Shown in pieces: positions 10,861 to 21,725 of a DNA stretch of 64,000 bases. Position 1 is the stretch's first letter. Each line of letters begins with the position of its first letter. The notes under the pieces are model-generated. The model had not been told where the DNA came from. It worked only from the letters and a program-made list of their open reading frames with translations, and searched no databases. A program made the position numbers and the translations under genes. Source of the stretch: Bryobacterales bacterium (GTDB lineage: Bacteria > Acidobacteriota > Terriglobia > Bryobacterales > Bryobacteraceae); assembly GCA_027459465.1 (NCBI GenBank), contig DAIDIH010000122.1, positions 1 to 64,000 of the forward strand, read 5' to 3'.

Positions 10861-11966
10861 CGGCGGACTGGGCCGAAGTACGCTCGCACTTCCCCGCCCT
10901 GCGCCGGTGGACGTTCCTCAACACCGCGTCTTTCGGCCAGCTTCCGGATACCGCTGTTGCGGCGTGCGCGCGGCACTTCGCCCACCGGGACGAACTCGCC
11001 TGCCACGACTTCGTTTCCTGGTTTGACGATGCCGATCGCTTGCGTGGCCTGCTGGGTCAACTCATCCACGCCCCGGCAGATAGCATCGCCTTCGCCGCCA
11101 ACGCCGCCGCCGCGCTTTCGGTGCTGTTGAACGGCATCGACTGGCGCCCAGGAGATCAGGTAGTGACGCTGGCCGGGGAGTTTCCGCTTCTGCCGTATGC
11201 CTCCCACGCACTGGCACGCGGCGGAGTCGAGGCGGTGGAAACGTCGTGGGAGCGCTTGTCCGATGTGCTGTCGGTGCGGACGCGGCTTGTGTTGGTGAGC
11301 ACAGTGAACTACACCACGGGCTTTGCGCCGCCGCTCGAGGAGTTGGCGGGCGAACTGCGGCGGCGGGAGATTTTGTGGTTCCTCGACGCGACGCAGAGTC
11401 TCGGCGCGCTTCCGCTCGACGTTGCCCGGTTACAGCCTACGATGCTGGCCGCCGACGGCTACAAGTGGCTGCTGTGTCCGAACGGCGCGACTTTCTTCCA
11501 TGTTCCGGCCAAAGTGCGCGCGTGGCTGCGGCCGAACGTCGTCGGCTGGCGGAGCGATCGTGGCTGGCGCGATGTCGACCATCTTCACCACGGGGCGCCG
11601 AGGTTGCCGGAAAGCGCCGAACGATATGAAGGCGGCATGCTCGCCTTTCCGCTGCTCTATGCGATGGAAGCTTCGGTACGGATGATTCTCGAACTCGGTC
11701 CCGAAGTTATCGCGCAGCGCGTGTTGTCACTTGCCGCGGAAGTCCGGGAAACGGTGCGACGGTTGAGAGGGATGGCGGACGAGCAGGCGTCCGGGATCGT
11801 CGCGGCGCGGTTCCCTGCCCACGACGCCTCGGCCTTAGCCCAGGCACTGGCGCGGGAAGGCATTCTGGTTGCCGCGCGCCACGGCTACGTACGTATTTCT
11901 CCGCACTTCTACAACAACGAAGATGACGTCGCGCAACTCGGGGCGGTGCTGCGTCGCATTCTCTGA
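10857..11966 (+). CDS. Aminotransferase class V-fold PLP-dependent enzyme
   Basis: [45 protein letters not shown] overlap with the proS stop. Confidence 0.9.
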   Translation: MTADWAEVRSHFPALRRWTFLNTASFGQLPDTAVAACARHFAHRDELACHDFVSWFDDADRLRGLLGQLIHAPADSIAFAANAAAALSVLLNGIDWRPGDQVVTLAGEFPLLPYASHALARGGVEAVETSWERLSDVLSVRTRLVLVSTVNYTTGFAPPLEELAGELRRREILWFLDATQSLGALPLDVARLQPTMLAADGYKWLLCPNGATFFHVPAKVRAWLRPNVVGWRSDRGWRDVDHLHHGAPRLPESAERYEGGMLAFPLLYAMEASVRMILELGPEVIAQRVLSLAAEVRETVRRLRGMADEQASGIVAARFPAHDASALAQALAREGILVAARHGYVRISPHFYNNEDDVAQLGAVLRRIL

Positions 11967-11988
11967 CGCTTGCTCCCGGCGGAACGGC

Positions 11989-12621
11989 TTACAATCCGTG
12001 CAGGAAAGGATTCCTTCGTTTTTCGCGGCCGATCGTCGTGCTGGGGCCGTGGCCGGGAATCACCTCGGTCTCTTCGGGCAGAACGAGGATCTTGTCGCGA
12101 ATCGAGCGCAGAATTGCGCGGCCGTCGCCGCCCGGCAGGTCGGTCCGTCCGATCGAGTCAAAGAACAACGTATCGCCGGCGGCCAGTTTCGACTCTGCCG
12201 GGATCCACAGGCTGATGCTGCCTGGCGTGTGGCCCGGGGTTTCGATGAAGTGCATTTCGGCCTGCCCAAGCTGAATCTTGTCCCCCTCGCGGGCGTCGAC
12301 ATCGATCGACGTTGTCTCGGGCGTAGCTACGCCAAGCCAGGCCGCCTGCACGTCGATTTCACGGTAGAGCGCCGAATCCCGCTGGTTCATGTAAACCGGA
12401 GCGCCGGTTTGCGCCTTCAGTTTCGCCGCGCCGCCGATGTGGTCGATGTGCGCGTGGGTGATCAAGATCGCCTTCACACGCAGACGGTCGGCGGCCAGCA
12501 ACCGCTCGACCTCGCCGATGTCATCGCCGGGATCCACGACGATCGCCTCGGCGCTTTCCGGGTCGCCGAAGATCGAGCAGTTGCAGCGAAGAAGACCAAC
12601 CGGAAGAATCCGATAGAGCAT
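11989..12621 (-). CDS. MBL-fold metallo-hydrolase (glyoxalase II-like)
   Basis: ILITHAHIDHIGGAAKLK, ETPGHTPGSISLW, VIPGHGPSTTIGREKRRNPFL. Confidence 0.95.
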   Translation of the reverse strand: MLYRILPVGLLRCNCSIFGDPESAEAIVVDPGDDIGEVERLLAADRLRVKAILITHAHIDHIGGAAKLKAQTGAPVYMNQRDSALYREIDVQAAWLGVATPETTSIDVDAREGDKIQLGQAEMHFIETPGHTPGSISLWIPAESKLAAGDTLFFDSIGRTDLPGGDGRAILRSIRDKILVLPEETEVIPGHGPSTTIGREKRRNPFLHGL

Positions 12622-12652
12622 AGCTTATTTTAGCTGGGGTTACACTGAGGCC

Positions 12653-13702
12653 ATGGCGCGAACTTTTCTCACTATATTCAGTTTTTTGGGGGCGCTCGCG
12701 ATGTCGGCGGCTCAGAGCGTGCCGGCGCCGCCGGCGCCCATCACGGTCACCCCCGGCAATCAGGAGGTGTGGGTCGCATGGGGCGCATCTAGCGGGGCGG
12801 CGAGCTACAACGTCTACGCCACCAGTACCGGAACTTACACGAAGATTGCTTCGAATGTTACTACTCTTGCCTACATACAGACCGGGCTTACAAATGGCGT
12901 CGATTATTCTTATTACGTCACAGCGGTGAATTCCACCGGGGAAAGCCAGCCGAGCTTACAGATCGACGCGACGCCGAATCCTCCGAACACTTATCTACCG
13001 ACGTTTAGCCCGGCCGGCGTTACCAACGCGGCCAGTTTCACGCAAGGCGCCACGCCGGGTTCGATTGTCACGATTTTCGGAACGCACTTAAGCACCAACC
13101 TGATCGGTCTGCAGACGGCGACCGAGGTGCCATTGCCGACGACCATCTTTCATGTTTCCGTGATGATCGGCAATGTCCTTGCGCCTCTGTTCGCGGTGGA
13201 CAAGGACAACGACACGGGCAGCGAGCAGATCAACTTACAAATTCCGTGGCAGTTCGCTGGCCAGGCTAGCGTGCCGGTTACGATTAACAATGGAACGACG
13301 ATCAGCGCGACGGTCACGGTTCCCCTTAACGCGGTGCAGCCGGGGATCTTCCTGCTCGATGCCGCCAAGGATGGCTTCCTGCACGGGGATAATTCGGTTG
13401 TCAATGCCGCGCGGCCGGCGCAGCCCGGGGAAGAGGTGGTGGCGTACCTGACGGGCATGGGAGCGGTAACGAGCACGCCGGCGAGCGGATCGCCTGGTCC
13501 TGGCAATACGAGCTCGACGCCGGTGGTGACGGTGGGCGGGAACCTGAGCGCGGAGGTGAAGTTCAGCGGACTTTCAGCGCAGTTCGTCGGCCTGTATCAA
13601 GTGAACTTCGTTGTGCCTCCCACAACGCCCGCTGGAACACAGGCCGTTACTATCTCCATCAATGGTGTCACGAGTAACTCCGCGAACCTGCCGGTCCAAT
13701 AG
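12653..13702 (+). CDS. Secreted FN3-domain protein with Solibacter-type C-terminal (TIGR03437-like) domain
   Basis: Signal peptide; FN3 region ITVTPGNQEVWVAWGASSGAASYNVYAT; C-terminal GVTNAASFTQGATPGSIVTIFGTHL ... VNFVVPPTTPAGTQAVTISINGVTSN. Confidence 0.85.
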   Translation: MARTFLTIFSFLGALAMSAAQSVPAPPAPITVTPGNQEVWVAWGASSGAASYNVYATSTGTYTKIASNVTTLAYIQTGLTNGVDYSYYVTAVNSTGESQPSLQIDATPNPPNTYLPTFSPAGVTNAASFTQGATPGSIVTIFGTHLSTNLIGLQTATEVPLPTTIFHVSVMIGNVLAPLFAVDKDNDTGSEQINLQIPWQFAGQASVPVTINNGTTISATVTVPLNAVQPGIFLLDAAKDGFLHGDNSVVNAARPAQPGEEVVAYLTGMGAVTSTPASGSPGPGNTSSTPVVTVGGNLSAEVKFSGLSAQFVGLYQVNFVVPPTTPAGTQAVTISINGVTSNSANLPVQ

Positions 13703-13717
13703 CCGGACAGGGGCGGG

Positions 13718-14407
13718 TTACTCGTTCTTACGAAACCACACGTAGCAATGATTCCCGATCCGGCCCGCGCGAGGAGACCGGTGCAGTACTAAGTCAAGAT
13801 AACGCAAGGGAAACAACAGCCAACCGAGGAAAAAGTGGGCCGCGGCGCGCCCCAGACGGCCCGGGGCTAGGATTTTTGCGTATTCGAGCGCGAAGACGAG
13901 CATGGTTGCCGTCGGCCCGGTTCGCCAACCCTCCGCCACGGGCGTAAGCCCGCAGCCGCTTCCGAGACATCGAAGTCCGTCGATCGTAAAGCGCCGGTGA
14001 TCCTCCGGGTAGGCGTGGAAGGGATGGCAGAACGGTGTGACAACATGCGCGTAACCGCCCGGCGCCAGAACCCGGGATATCTCGCGCATCGCCTGATCTG
14101 CGTCGCGCACGTGTTCGAGCACGGCGTCGCACTCGATGCGTGTGAACAGGCCGGAGCGGAACGGAAGGGCGTGCGCGTCGGCGGCGACGTCCACGCCGGC
14201 CATCGGGAACAGATCGAGGTTCACATAGCCGGATACGGTGCGGCCCGCCCCGCCGAGATACAAGTTCCATCGGCCCAGGGGGAAATCACGCGGCTCCCTC
14301 GGGTTCATGACCAGCGGCGCGGGTGGCGACAGCCACCGGCGGAGGCGGTCCTTCCATCGCCGCGAGGCGCGCCGTTCGTAGCTTTGCTGCAGCGTCTTTG
14401 TATCCAT
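13718..14407 (-). CDS. Class I SAM-dependent methyltransferase
   Basis: LYLGGAGRTVSGYVNLDLFPMAGVDVAADAHALPFRSGLFTRIECDAVLEHVRDADQAMREISRVLAPGGY. Confidence 0.9.
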   Translation of the reverse strand: MDTKTLQQSYERRASRRWKDRLRRWLSPPAPLVMNPREPRDFPLGRWNLYLGGAGRTVSGYVNLDLFPMAGVDVAADAHALPFRSGLFTRIECDAVLEHVRDADQAMREISRVLAPGGYAHVVTPFCHPFHAYPEDHRRFTIDGLRCLGSGCGLTPVAEGWRTGPTATMLVFALEYAKILAPGRLGRAAAHFFLGWLLFPLRYLDLVLHRSPRAGRIGNHCYVWFRKNE

Positions 14408-14457
14408 TGAGGCCGTCTACCGATTATCGGGAATTCACCCGCCGTTATACTTGAACC

Positions 14458-14919
14458 ATGGATTCTTCGCTGCTCATGGTGCTCGCCATCACCATGCGCT
14501 GGGTGCATGTCGTTTCCGTGGCCACGATTTTGGGAGGTTTTCTCGTGATTCGGTTCGGTTTTTATCCGGCCGTGGCAAGCCTGCCATCGCCGGCGCGCGA
14601 GCAGGCCGGGCCGGCCGTCGCCGCGCGATTCCGGGGGTTGCTTTACACCGTTGTGGGCACTGCGCTGCTGTCCGGCATTTATAACTACCTCACCAAGGCC
14701 AGCTATCCTCCGGGCTATCACATGTGGATCGGGATCAAAATCCTGCTCGCGCTCCATATTTTCGCGTCGGCGATTCTTTATGGTCTTCCGGGCACGCAGG
14801 AAAGCAAGCGGCCGCGCCTGGCCACGAACATCATCGTCTCCGGCCTCGTGATCGTGCTGATTTCCGGCTGGCTCCGCTGGTTGACCCTTCACGCCGTGGC
14901 GGCGGGCGCCGGCCGATGA
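14458..14919 (+). CDS. Small integral membrane protein (CopD-like)
   Basis: Four predicted TM helices; MRWVHVVSVATILGGFLVIRFGFYPAV. Confidence 0.7.
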   Translation: MDSSLLMVLAITMRWVHVVSVATILGGFLVIRFGFYPAVASLPSPAREQAGPAVAARFRGLLYTVVGTALLSGIYNYLTKASYPPGYHMWIGIKILLALHIFASAILYGLPGTQESKRPRLATNIIVSGLVIVLISGWLRWLTLHAVAAGAGR

Positions 14920-15869
14920 GCGCAGGCTACGCGGCTCTGCGCGAGTCAGCCGCATGGCTGGATGCGAGCAGCCGCGGGACGCTGCGCGTGACAGGGGAAG
15001 ACCGGGCCCGCCTTCTGCACGCCCTTTGCACGAACCATGCGCAGGCTCTCACGCCGGGCGGCGGCTGCTACGCCTTCTTCCTGAATGCGCAAGGGCGCAT
15101 CCTCGCCGACGCGACGCTGCTGTGCCGCGAAGAGGATTTCCTGCTCGATACGGAACCGGAACTAGCCACTAAGCTCGCGGCTCACATCGACAAGTTCATC
15201 GTCGCCGACGACGCCGTGGTGGAGGATGCTACGGCAAACTGGTGTTGTTTTGCCGTCGAGGGTCCGCAGGCATCCCGCGTGCTAGCCTCGCTCGGCGCCG
15301 CGGTACCCGAAGAAGAGAACTCCCATCTTGGCTGGGAGGCCGGTCTGGTAGCCAGGATCAGCCTCACGGGCGCCGGTGGCTTTCTCCTGCGCGCGCCGGC
15401 GGAGGAGCGCGAGTCGATTGCGGCCTCGCTCTCACGGCATGGCGCGGTTGCGGCCACGGAGGAAGACTTCCGCATCCGGCGCATTGAGAACGGCCGTCCT
15501 CGCTATAGTGAGGACATTTCGGAGCGATACCTGGCGCAGGAGACCGGCCAACTGCGGGCGCTTCACTTCAGCAAGGGTTGTTACCTGGGCCAGGAGATTG
15601 TGGAGCGAGTCCGCTCCCGCGCGCAGATCCACCGGGTGCTCGCGCCGGTAGAAATCGCCACGGACACGCCGCCCGCTCCGGGAACAAAGCTCCATCGCGA
15701 TGGGCGGGAGGCCGCGGAGATCACCTCGAGCGCTTTCTCTCCGGATCTCGGGAAAGTGGTCGCGCTCGCCTACGTCCGCGTGGAAGCTGCGGCGCCTGGC
15801 TCCGAACTGACGCTGGGCCCGGCCGGCGCGAGAATCCGCAATCTCCGGACGGGCGCGTCCCAGGGTTAA
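14916..15869 (+). CDS. Folate-binding protein, YgfZ/GcvT family
   Basis: [43 protein letters not shown] and the YgfZ signature [27 protein letters not shown] overlap with the upstream gene. Confidence 0.93.
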   Translation: MSAGYAALRESAAWLDASSRGTLRVTGEDRARLLHALCTNHAQALTPGGGCYAFFLNAQGRILADATLLCREEDFLLDTEPELATKLAAHIDKFIVADDAVVEDATANWCCFAVEGPQASRVLASLGAAVPEEENSHLGWEAGLVARISLTGAGGFLLRAPAEERESIAASLSRHGAVAATEEDFRIRRIENGRPRYSEDISERYLAQETGQLRALHFSKGCYLGQEIVERVRSRAQIHRVLAPVEIATDTPPAPGTKLHRDGREAAEITSSAFSPDLGKVVALAYVRVEAAAPGSELTLGPAGARIRNLRTGASQG

Positions 15870-18800
15870 AAGACGTCCCCGATCATCGCCTGGCAGCGCT
15901 GGAATTCGGTCTGTAGCTGTTCCAACAACTCGGCTGCCCGGCCGCGGTCCTGGGTTTCGATCATCGTCTCCAAGTCCTGCACTCTCTCGGCAAGCGTTGC
16001 CAGGCCGATGCTCGAAAAACTCCCGCGGAGAGAATGCGCGACGCGCAGCGCGGATGCCGCACCTCCCCGATCGAGGGCGGCCGAAAGTTCCGTGAGTAGT
16101 TCCGGCGCGGTGCGGAGAAACACTTCCGTCACTTCGCGCAGGCTCTCGGGAGGAATGCCCTCCTTGCGCAATTCCTGAAGGAAACTGCGAAGCTGCTCGC
16201 CGGCGCCGGCAGAGGCCGCCGTGCGGGAAGTCGTGGCCGGGCCGGCCGAGCCTTGCGGCGCCCACTGCGCCAGTTTATCTGCCAACACTGTCCCATTTAC
16301 CGGCTTCGGCAGGTAGTCATCCATGCCCGCCGCCAGACACCGGTCCCGTTCGCCGGCGAGCGCGTTGGCGGTGAGCGCGATAATCGGGGTCCGGGCGGCC
16401 GAGCCGGGGAGCTTGCGAATTTCGGCAGTAGCCGCGAATCCGTCCATGACAGGCATCTGGCAGTCCATGAGGATCACGTCGTAGCGCGTGGCCGAGGTCC
16501 GGTCTACCGCTTCGCGCCCGTTCTCCGCCACGTCGACGACACAGCCCAGTTTCTCGAGCATAAGAATGCCGACACGTTGATTCACGATGTTGTCTTCAAC
16601 CAACAGCACACGCCTTCGAGTTGCGGCCTGCTCCGGGGCCTCGGGGCGCGTTTCCACGGCGTGTTCCACGGAGCGGCCGGCCAGCCGCGCCACGGCGGCC
16701 AGCAAGGCCGCCTTGCGGACTGGTTTGACCAGATATTCGACGACGCCGAGACTGCGAGCCTCTTCCAACTTCTCCCTGTCCCGGTAGGAAGCCACCAGCA
16801 TGATCGGAATAGTGCGTCCGGGCTCCTGGGAACGAATCGCCCTGGCCAGCATCATGCCGTCCATCACGGGCATGTGAAAGTCAAGCATGACGAGCTCAAA
16901 GGGCTGGCCTCCCTGTGCCGCCGAGAGAAGATGAATCAGGGCTTCGGGACCCGCCGCCGCCTCGACTACTTTGACGCCCGCCGCGGAAAGATGACGCCGC
17001 AACACCTGACGGTTTGTGGCGTTGTCGTCAACGACCAGCACCCGGACGCCGGCCAGGGCCCTCTCCGGTGCTTCCGCCTGCGGCCCGGAGCGCGCCAACG
17101 GCAGGTTCACGGTAAACCAGAATCGCGTTCCGCGGCCCGGGTCACTCTCGAAGTCGATGCTTCCGCCCATCTTCTCGACCAGCCGCTTGGAGATCGCCAG
17201 CCCGAGTCCCGTACCGCCGAACCTCCGCGTCGTCGAGGTGTCCGCCTGAGAAAACTCGCGGAATAACTGCGCCCGGGCGGCCGGCGTAATCCCGATGCCC
17301 GTGTCCGACACCTGGAAGCGGACGACGGCTCGCTCCGCCGTCGACTCGTCCAGACTCGCCTGCAACTTCACCCACCCGCGTTCGGTGAACTTCACCGCGT
17401 TGGATAGCAGATTCAAGAGCACCTGGCGGAGCCTTGCAGGGTCTCCGACGAGCGCGGGCGGGACCGCCTCGTCCAGGGCGAGGTCCAACTCCAATCCCTT
17501 ACGCTGCGCCAGTGCCGTCACCATGTCCAGAGCCTCGCCGAGCAGGTCCGCCAGATCGAACTCCACCAGTTCGAGATCGAGCCGCCCGGCCTCGATCTTC
17601 GAGAAGTCGAGAATGTCATTGATGATTGACAGCAGCGCGTCACCCGACGTGCGGATCGTGTCTACGTATTCGGCTTGCGTGGAGTCAAGCCGGGTGTCGG
17701 TGAGCAGAGCCGCCATGCCGAGCAAACCGTTCATCGGCGTCCGGATCTCGTGGCTCATCATCGCCAGAAATTCGGTTTTGGCTTGACTGGCGCGCTCGGC
17801 CGCCACTTTCAGCGCCTCTTCCTGCTCTAGCTTGGCGCGGATTACCCGTGTTTGGTCCCGTACCCGGCGGCGCAGGATAAACACCCACCCGAACCCCAGC
17901 AACGCCACGCCGGCGAGCGCTCCCGCCAACTGCACCGTCCTGCCCGTCGTCCACCAGGGCGCGGGCTTCGTCACTTCGATGTCTTCGGGGCTACGCAACA
18001 ATAACTTGAAGCCGGTAGCGGCCGGAGAGTTGGAATCCCCATCCCCTTGCAACGTCGAGATGCCTGTTACCGCAAGTTCGTCCCCGATGTGCAAGCGTTC
18101 CAAACCGTCCGGCCGTTCGATCGTCGCGTTGAACAGCGTCTGCCCGCCCTGGAGAACCAACATTTGGCCGAACGGCGACCGGCCGACGTCGAGCAGCGTG
18201 CCCGCGACCTGAACCAGGTCGGCGTCCTGGTCGTCCTCGATTACTTCTTCCGCTTCCACGCGCCGGGGCAGGGGCTGCGGTCCTCCACTGACCTTCCGGA
18301 AAACCGCATTCCAGATCTCAGGGTTGAAGCGGCCGGGTCGCGGATAGCCCACGACATCCACGATGTCTCCCGGTTGTAGTTCTGCCGGTTCGTGCACCGT
18401 GACCATCACGCCGCCCGTGGAGTCCCGTAGGTAAGTTGGACCTTTCGGCCGGCTATAGGTAACCGTACCTCGGACCTTGATCCGTGTCGTCCCGGTTTCC
18501 GTCGCTTTGAACTGGAGGATCCCGGCGACCGGGGTGAACGGGATCTGGTCCATCGGAGTCGCCGGCGTCAGGATGCGGATGTCAGCCGGGGAGGGTACAT
18601 AAACGTCTACGCCGAGGAGTTGACGCCGCGTATTGAAGTCACTTCCGCAGGCGCCTCTCAACCGCACCCGGGCGCCCAAAAGCCGATCCGCGAACGGCGC
18701 GTCGCCGACGAGATACGTTTTGAAGCTGTGCGGCCCGTTTGTGGTCCACACAGAATGGTATGCCCGTCGTCGCGCGTCACGCGCTCCACGATTCCGTCTA

Positions 18801-20094
18801 GTTCGACCCAATTGCTATCCTCTGCGCCGGAGAAGATTGTCTCGGCGGACGCTTTGGAAGGCGACGGGAGGGGACCGCGGCCCAAGATCTTCACCCGCGG
18901 CACGTTTACGTCGGCGGCAAAATCCCCCTGGGCGGTTTCGCCCTGCAGGTCAATGATGTCGCCCGAGACGAGTCCCGCATCCGTCAGGCTGCTTCCGTCG
19001 ACATAAACGCCACCGGTCGAATCCTGCACAAAAAGCAGTCCCCAAATGGGATCCATGTAAGTGATCGTCGCCCGCGTATGGACGGGCAGCCTGGACTGCG
19101 CTTCCTCCCGGCTGAGCTCATGGATTTCGCCCAGATGCCGGATCAGCCTGGGCGTGCGGCGCTGATAGCGGGTCAATTCCGCGTCGACGATCCTCCGGGA
19201 GGTCGGTCCCGGTTCGATAAATCCCAGGACGTCCACGCCAGTACCAGTGAGCCGGGGCGTATCCGGCACGGGAATGACCGTCGCGGCGCCCGTTTCATCG
19301 GAAAGAATCAAGCTGTCGGAGGCAGAGGCCAGCGACGCCGTTCCATGGAGCCTTACCCGATGCCGCGGAATGTCCTCCCGCCGCATTCGCTGCATCGCTT
19401 CCATCGTCAGCACGGGCGCCGACCGGAGTGGCGGCGCCGCATGCAGGATTTGAATCTCCGCCGGGCTGGCGACCCAGAGCCGGATACGGCCCACCCGATG
19501 ATCCGGCAGGATATCGGCATCGGCCACGCCGCGAACGCGCAGTTCGGCGTCGGGGAACGCGCTGGTGACAAGATTCTTGCTGTTGACCATCTCGGCCAAC
19601 ACTCGCTGACCGTTGACGTCCAGAACGGTAGACACCGATCCGCTGCCATCGACGTTGCTTGAGCGGCCAACACCGGTGATTTCGATACGCCGGTACTGCC
19701 AGCGCCCCATGTCGCCGGCGACACTGGCGGCCGGGGGAAGTGCGCTCGGGTCACTCCGTGCCAGCAGACGAAACGAAGCTTGCACGAGCGCCGGCGAACG
19801 GCCGGAGACGCCCGCGACACCATCGGCCTCGACGAGGGCGCCGATGTCAGGAAAGACGGGTGGGTTAATGATTCGGATGCCGCCCGTCGGGTCCTGCAAA
19901 ATCAAGAGATTCCAATCCGGCCGCGATGCGGTCACCCGGCCGCGTATCCGTACATGCACCTCATCGCGAAGCTCGCGGGAAGAAAGCGCCCGGACGCCAT
20001 CGACTGTAGTGATCTCCCTACGCGGCTTGATCGAACCGCATCCGGCGAGCAGCAGCGCCGCCGCCACCGGCAGGAAAGGAGGAAGCTTCCGCAA
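15866..20094 (-). pseudogene. Hybrid sensor histidine kinase (lipoprotein-like N-terminus, OB-like sensor repeats, HisKA, HATPase, 2x REC, HPt) interrupted by an apparent frameshift near 18750
   Basis: ORF 18658..20094 (478 aa, LLLAGCGS lipobox, repeats such as VRIRGRVTASRPDWNLLILQDPTGGIRI) loses homology after [13 protein letters not shown] 15866..18811 resumes as [25 protein letters not shown] and carries [20 protein letters not shown] and HPt. May be a sequencing or assembly indel rather than a true pseudogene. Confidence 0.8.
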
Positions 20095-20182
20095 GTTGTC
20101 TTTCGCCGCCGCTAACCGGCGGCTACGAGCGTCTTATCGGATATTAACCTGACATGCTGTAGGGATGGAATGGTGTTCCCTG

Positions 20183-20926
20183 TCAAGCCGCCGTAACGGT
20201 GAGCAGGTCCTCGAGCAACACGTCCACTTTCCGCTGCAGCCGCCCGTCGGCGGAGAAGTGGATGCCGCATTCCTTCGCGATGCCCTGCTCCCACCACCAG
20301 CGTCCCGCCCGCTCGCTCTCGCCGGCCGTCACGGGCCGAGTGCAAGGCGCGCAGCCGATGCTGGTGTACCCCAGCTCGTAAAGCGGATGCCGCGGCACGG
20401 CGTGAATTTCGGTATATCGCGCGACATCCTCCGCGCTCCAGTTTGCCAGCGGGCAGAGTTTCAGACGTCCACCGGTGAAGCTCGCTACTTCCACTGTTTC
20501 GCGCGCCTCCCCCTGTCCCCGGCGCAACCCGGTGGCCCAGGCACGGAACTGGCCCAATTTCCGCTCCAGCGGGCGCACCTTCCGGACCTGGCAGCACAGC
20601 ATTCTAAGCGCCGCCTCCCGGTGGAATAGGTTCGTGCCGTAACCCTGCACCATTGCCGCCACTTCGAGCGGATCCGGCGCTACCACTTCCACCCGCATAC
20701 CGTATCGGTCGCGGACCTGGTCGATCATCTGGTGCGTCTCCTCCGGCAGTCGTCCGGTGTCGACGGTGACAATCCTCGCCTCCGGACAAACTCGGGACGC
20801 CATGTCGATCAGAACCATTCCTTCGGTCTGGAAACTGGTGACAATGGCGAAGGAGCCTTCGCTTTCCCGCCACGCCCATGCGAGAACGTCTTTTGTCGGA
20901 ATCGCCTCAATGTCCATCGAGAACAT
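20183..20926 (-). CDS. cysH: Assimilatory APS/PAPS reductase (4Fe-4S type)
   Basis: IVTSFQTEGMVLIDMA, VDTGRLPEETHQM, LCCQVRKVRPLER plus GCAPCTRPV cysteines, KECGIH C-terminal motif. Confidence 0.93.
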   Translation of the reverse strand: MFSMDIEAIPTKDVLAWAWRESEGSFAIVTSFQTEGMVLIDMASRVCPEARIVTVDTGRLPEETHQMIDQVRDRYGMRVEVVAPDPLEVAAMVQGYGTNLFHREAALRMLCCQVRKVRPLERKLGQFRAWATGLRRGQGEARETVEVASFTGGRLKLCPLANWSAEDVARYTEIHAVPRHPLYELGYTSIGCAPCTRPVTAGESERAGRWWWEQGIAKECGIHFSADGRLQRKVDVLLEDLLTVTAA

Positions 20927-20934
20927 CCAGTACG

Positions 20935-20963
20935 ATTATAGCCGAAACTGCTCCTCAGGTAAA
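20935..20963 (-). promoter_or_regulatory. Candidate cysH promoter (TTTACC-N17-TATAAT)
   Basis: Perfect minus-strand -10 TATAAT 9 bp upstream of the cysH start; 4/6 -35 at 17 bp. Confidence 0.45.
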
Positions 20964-20992
20964 CGAGCCGTTTGGGTTCGTTTTTACAAATC

Positions 20993-21634
20993 TCAGTTAT
21001 CCGGATGCGCGGCAGGGGTGTCGTTCGGAAACTCAAATACCGCACCCGCCGCGTGAACGATGAGTTTTCCCGGTCCGAGGGGCTTCCCGGAGCTGTCGAA
21101 AAACACGGCGCCGTCGGTGGATTCGCCGGGACTGAGTTTCGTTTTCACGAAGGCGATGGCTGAGGCGGCGGCGGCGGCCTTGATCTTGGTGGAGGAGACC
21201 TCGGCGAGTGCGTTCTGGCGCCGAACCTCGTAGCCATTCGTGCTCGACTTATACTGTGGGTTTCCGTACAAAACCCCTTCGTAGGTGGTCACCAGCCGGA
21301 TGACGTCGCCGCGGCCGGCCTTTGCCACGAGCGCATCGACCACGGTTTCCGCGTCTCCGGCGCGAATCTCCTGCCCATCCGAGCGGATATACACAAAATC
21401 CTCCGGCTTTATGGTCCAGGACACGGGCGCGCCGTTCTCTACGGCCGCCTGGATGATGGCGTAGTTGCGCACGTGCGACGGGAGCATGGCGAACATGATG
21501 GTCAATCCGTTCTTGGTCAGCGTCTTATAGTGCAGTCCGTTGGACTCGAAGTCGATGACTTGGGCGGAGAGGCGAAGGGCCAGTGCGAAAAAGAACAAGC
21601 CTGCGCATGCCCAAGAGCGGCGACTCCACCTCAT
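20993..21634 (-). CDS. Secreted hypothetical protein
   Basis: MRWSRRSWACAGLFFFALALRLSAQ signal peptide; start chosen internal to the 251-aa ORF. Confidence 0.65.
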   Translation of the reverse strand: MRWSRRSWACAGLFFFALALRLSAQVIDFESNGLHYKTLTKNGLTIMFAMLPSHVRNYAIIQAAVENGAPVSWTIKPEDFVYIRSDGQEIRAGDAETVVDALVAKAGRGDVIRLVTTYEGVLYGNPQYKSSTNGYEVRRQNALAEVSSTKIKAAAAASAIAFVKTKLSPGESTDGAVFFDSSGKPLGPGKLIVHAAGAVFEFPNDTPAAHPDN

Positions 21635-21725
21635 GTTCCCATCATAGTCTGAGGGCGATTCCATTCCACGTATCGTTGACCGAAAAAACAGAGAACCCGG
21701 CGGACACACGGCGATCGAGCGCGGA

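Noticed and set aside
15866-15869. 4-bp tail-to-tail stop overlap (also at 47582-47585) as a special signal
   Set aside because: Common in compact bacterial genomes; TTA-containing shared stops arise easily.
20960-20992. Hairpin AAACGAGCCGTTTGGGTTCGTTTTT as a terminator
   Set aside because: The T tract is on the plus strand, where no gene ends; weak on the strand that needs it.
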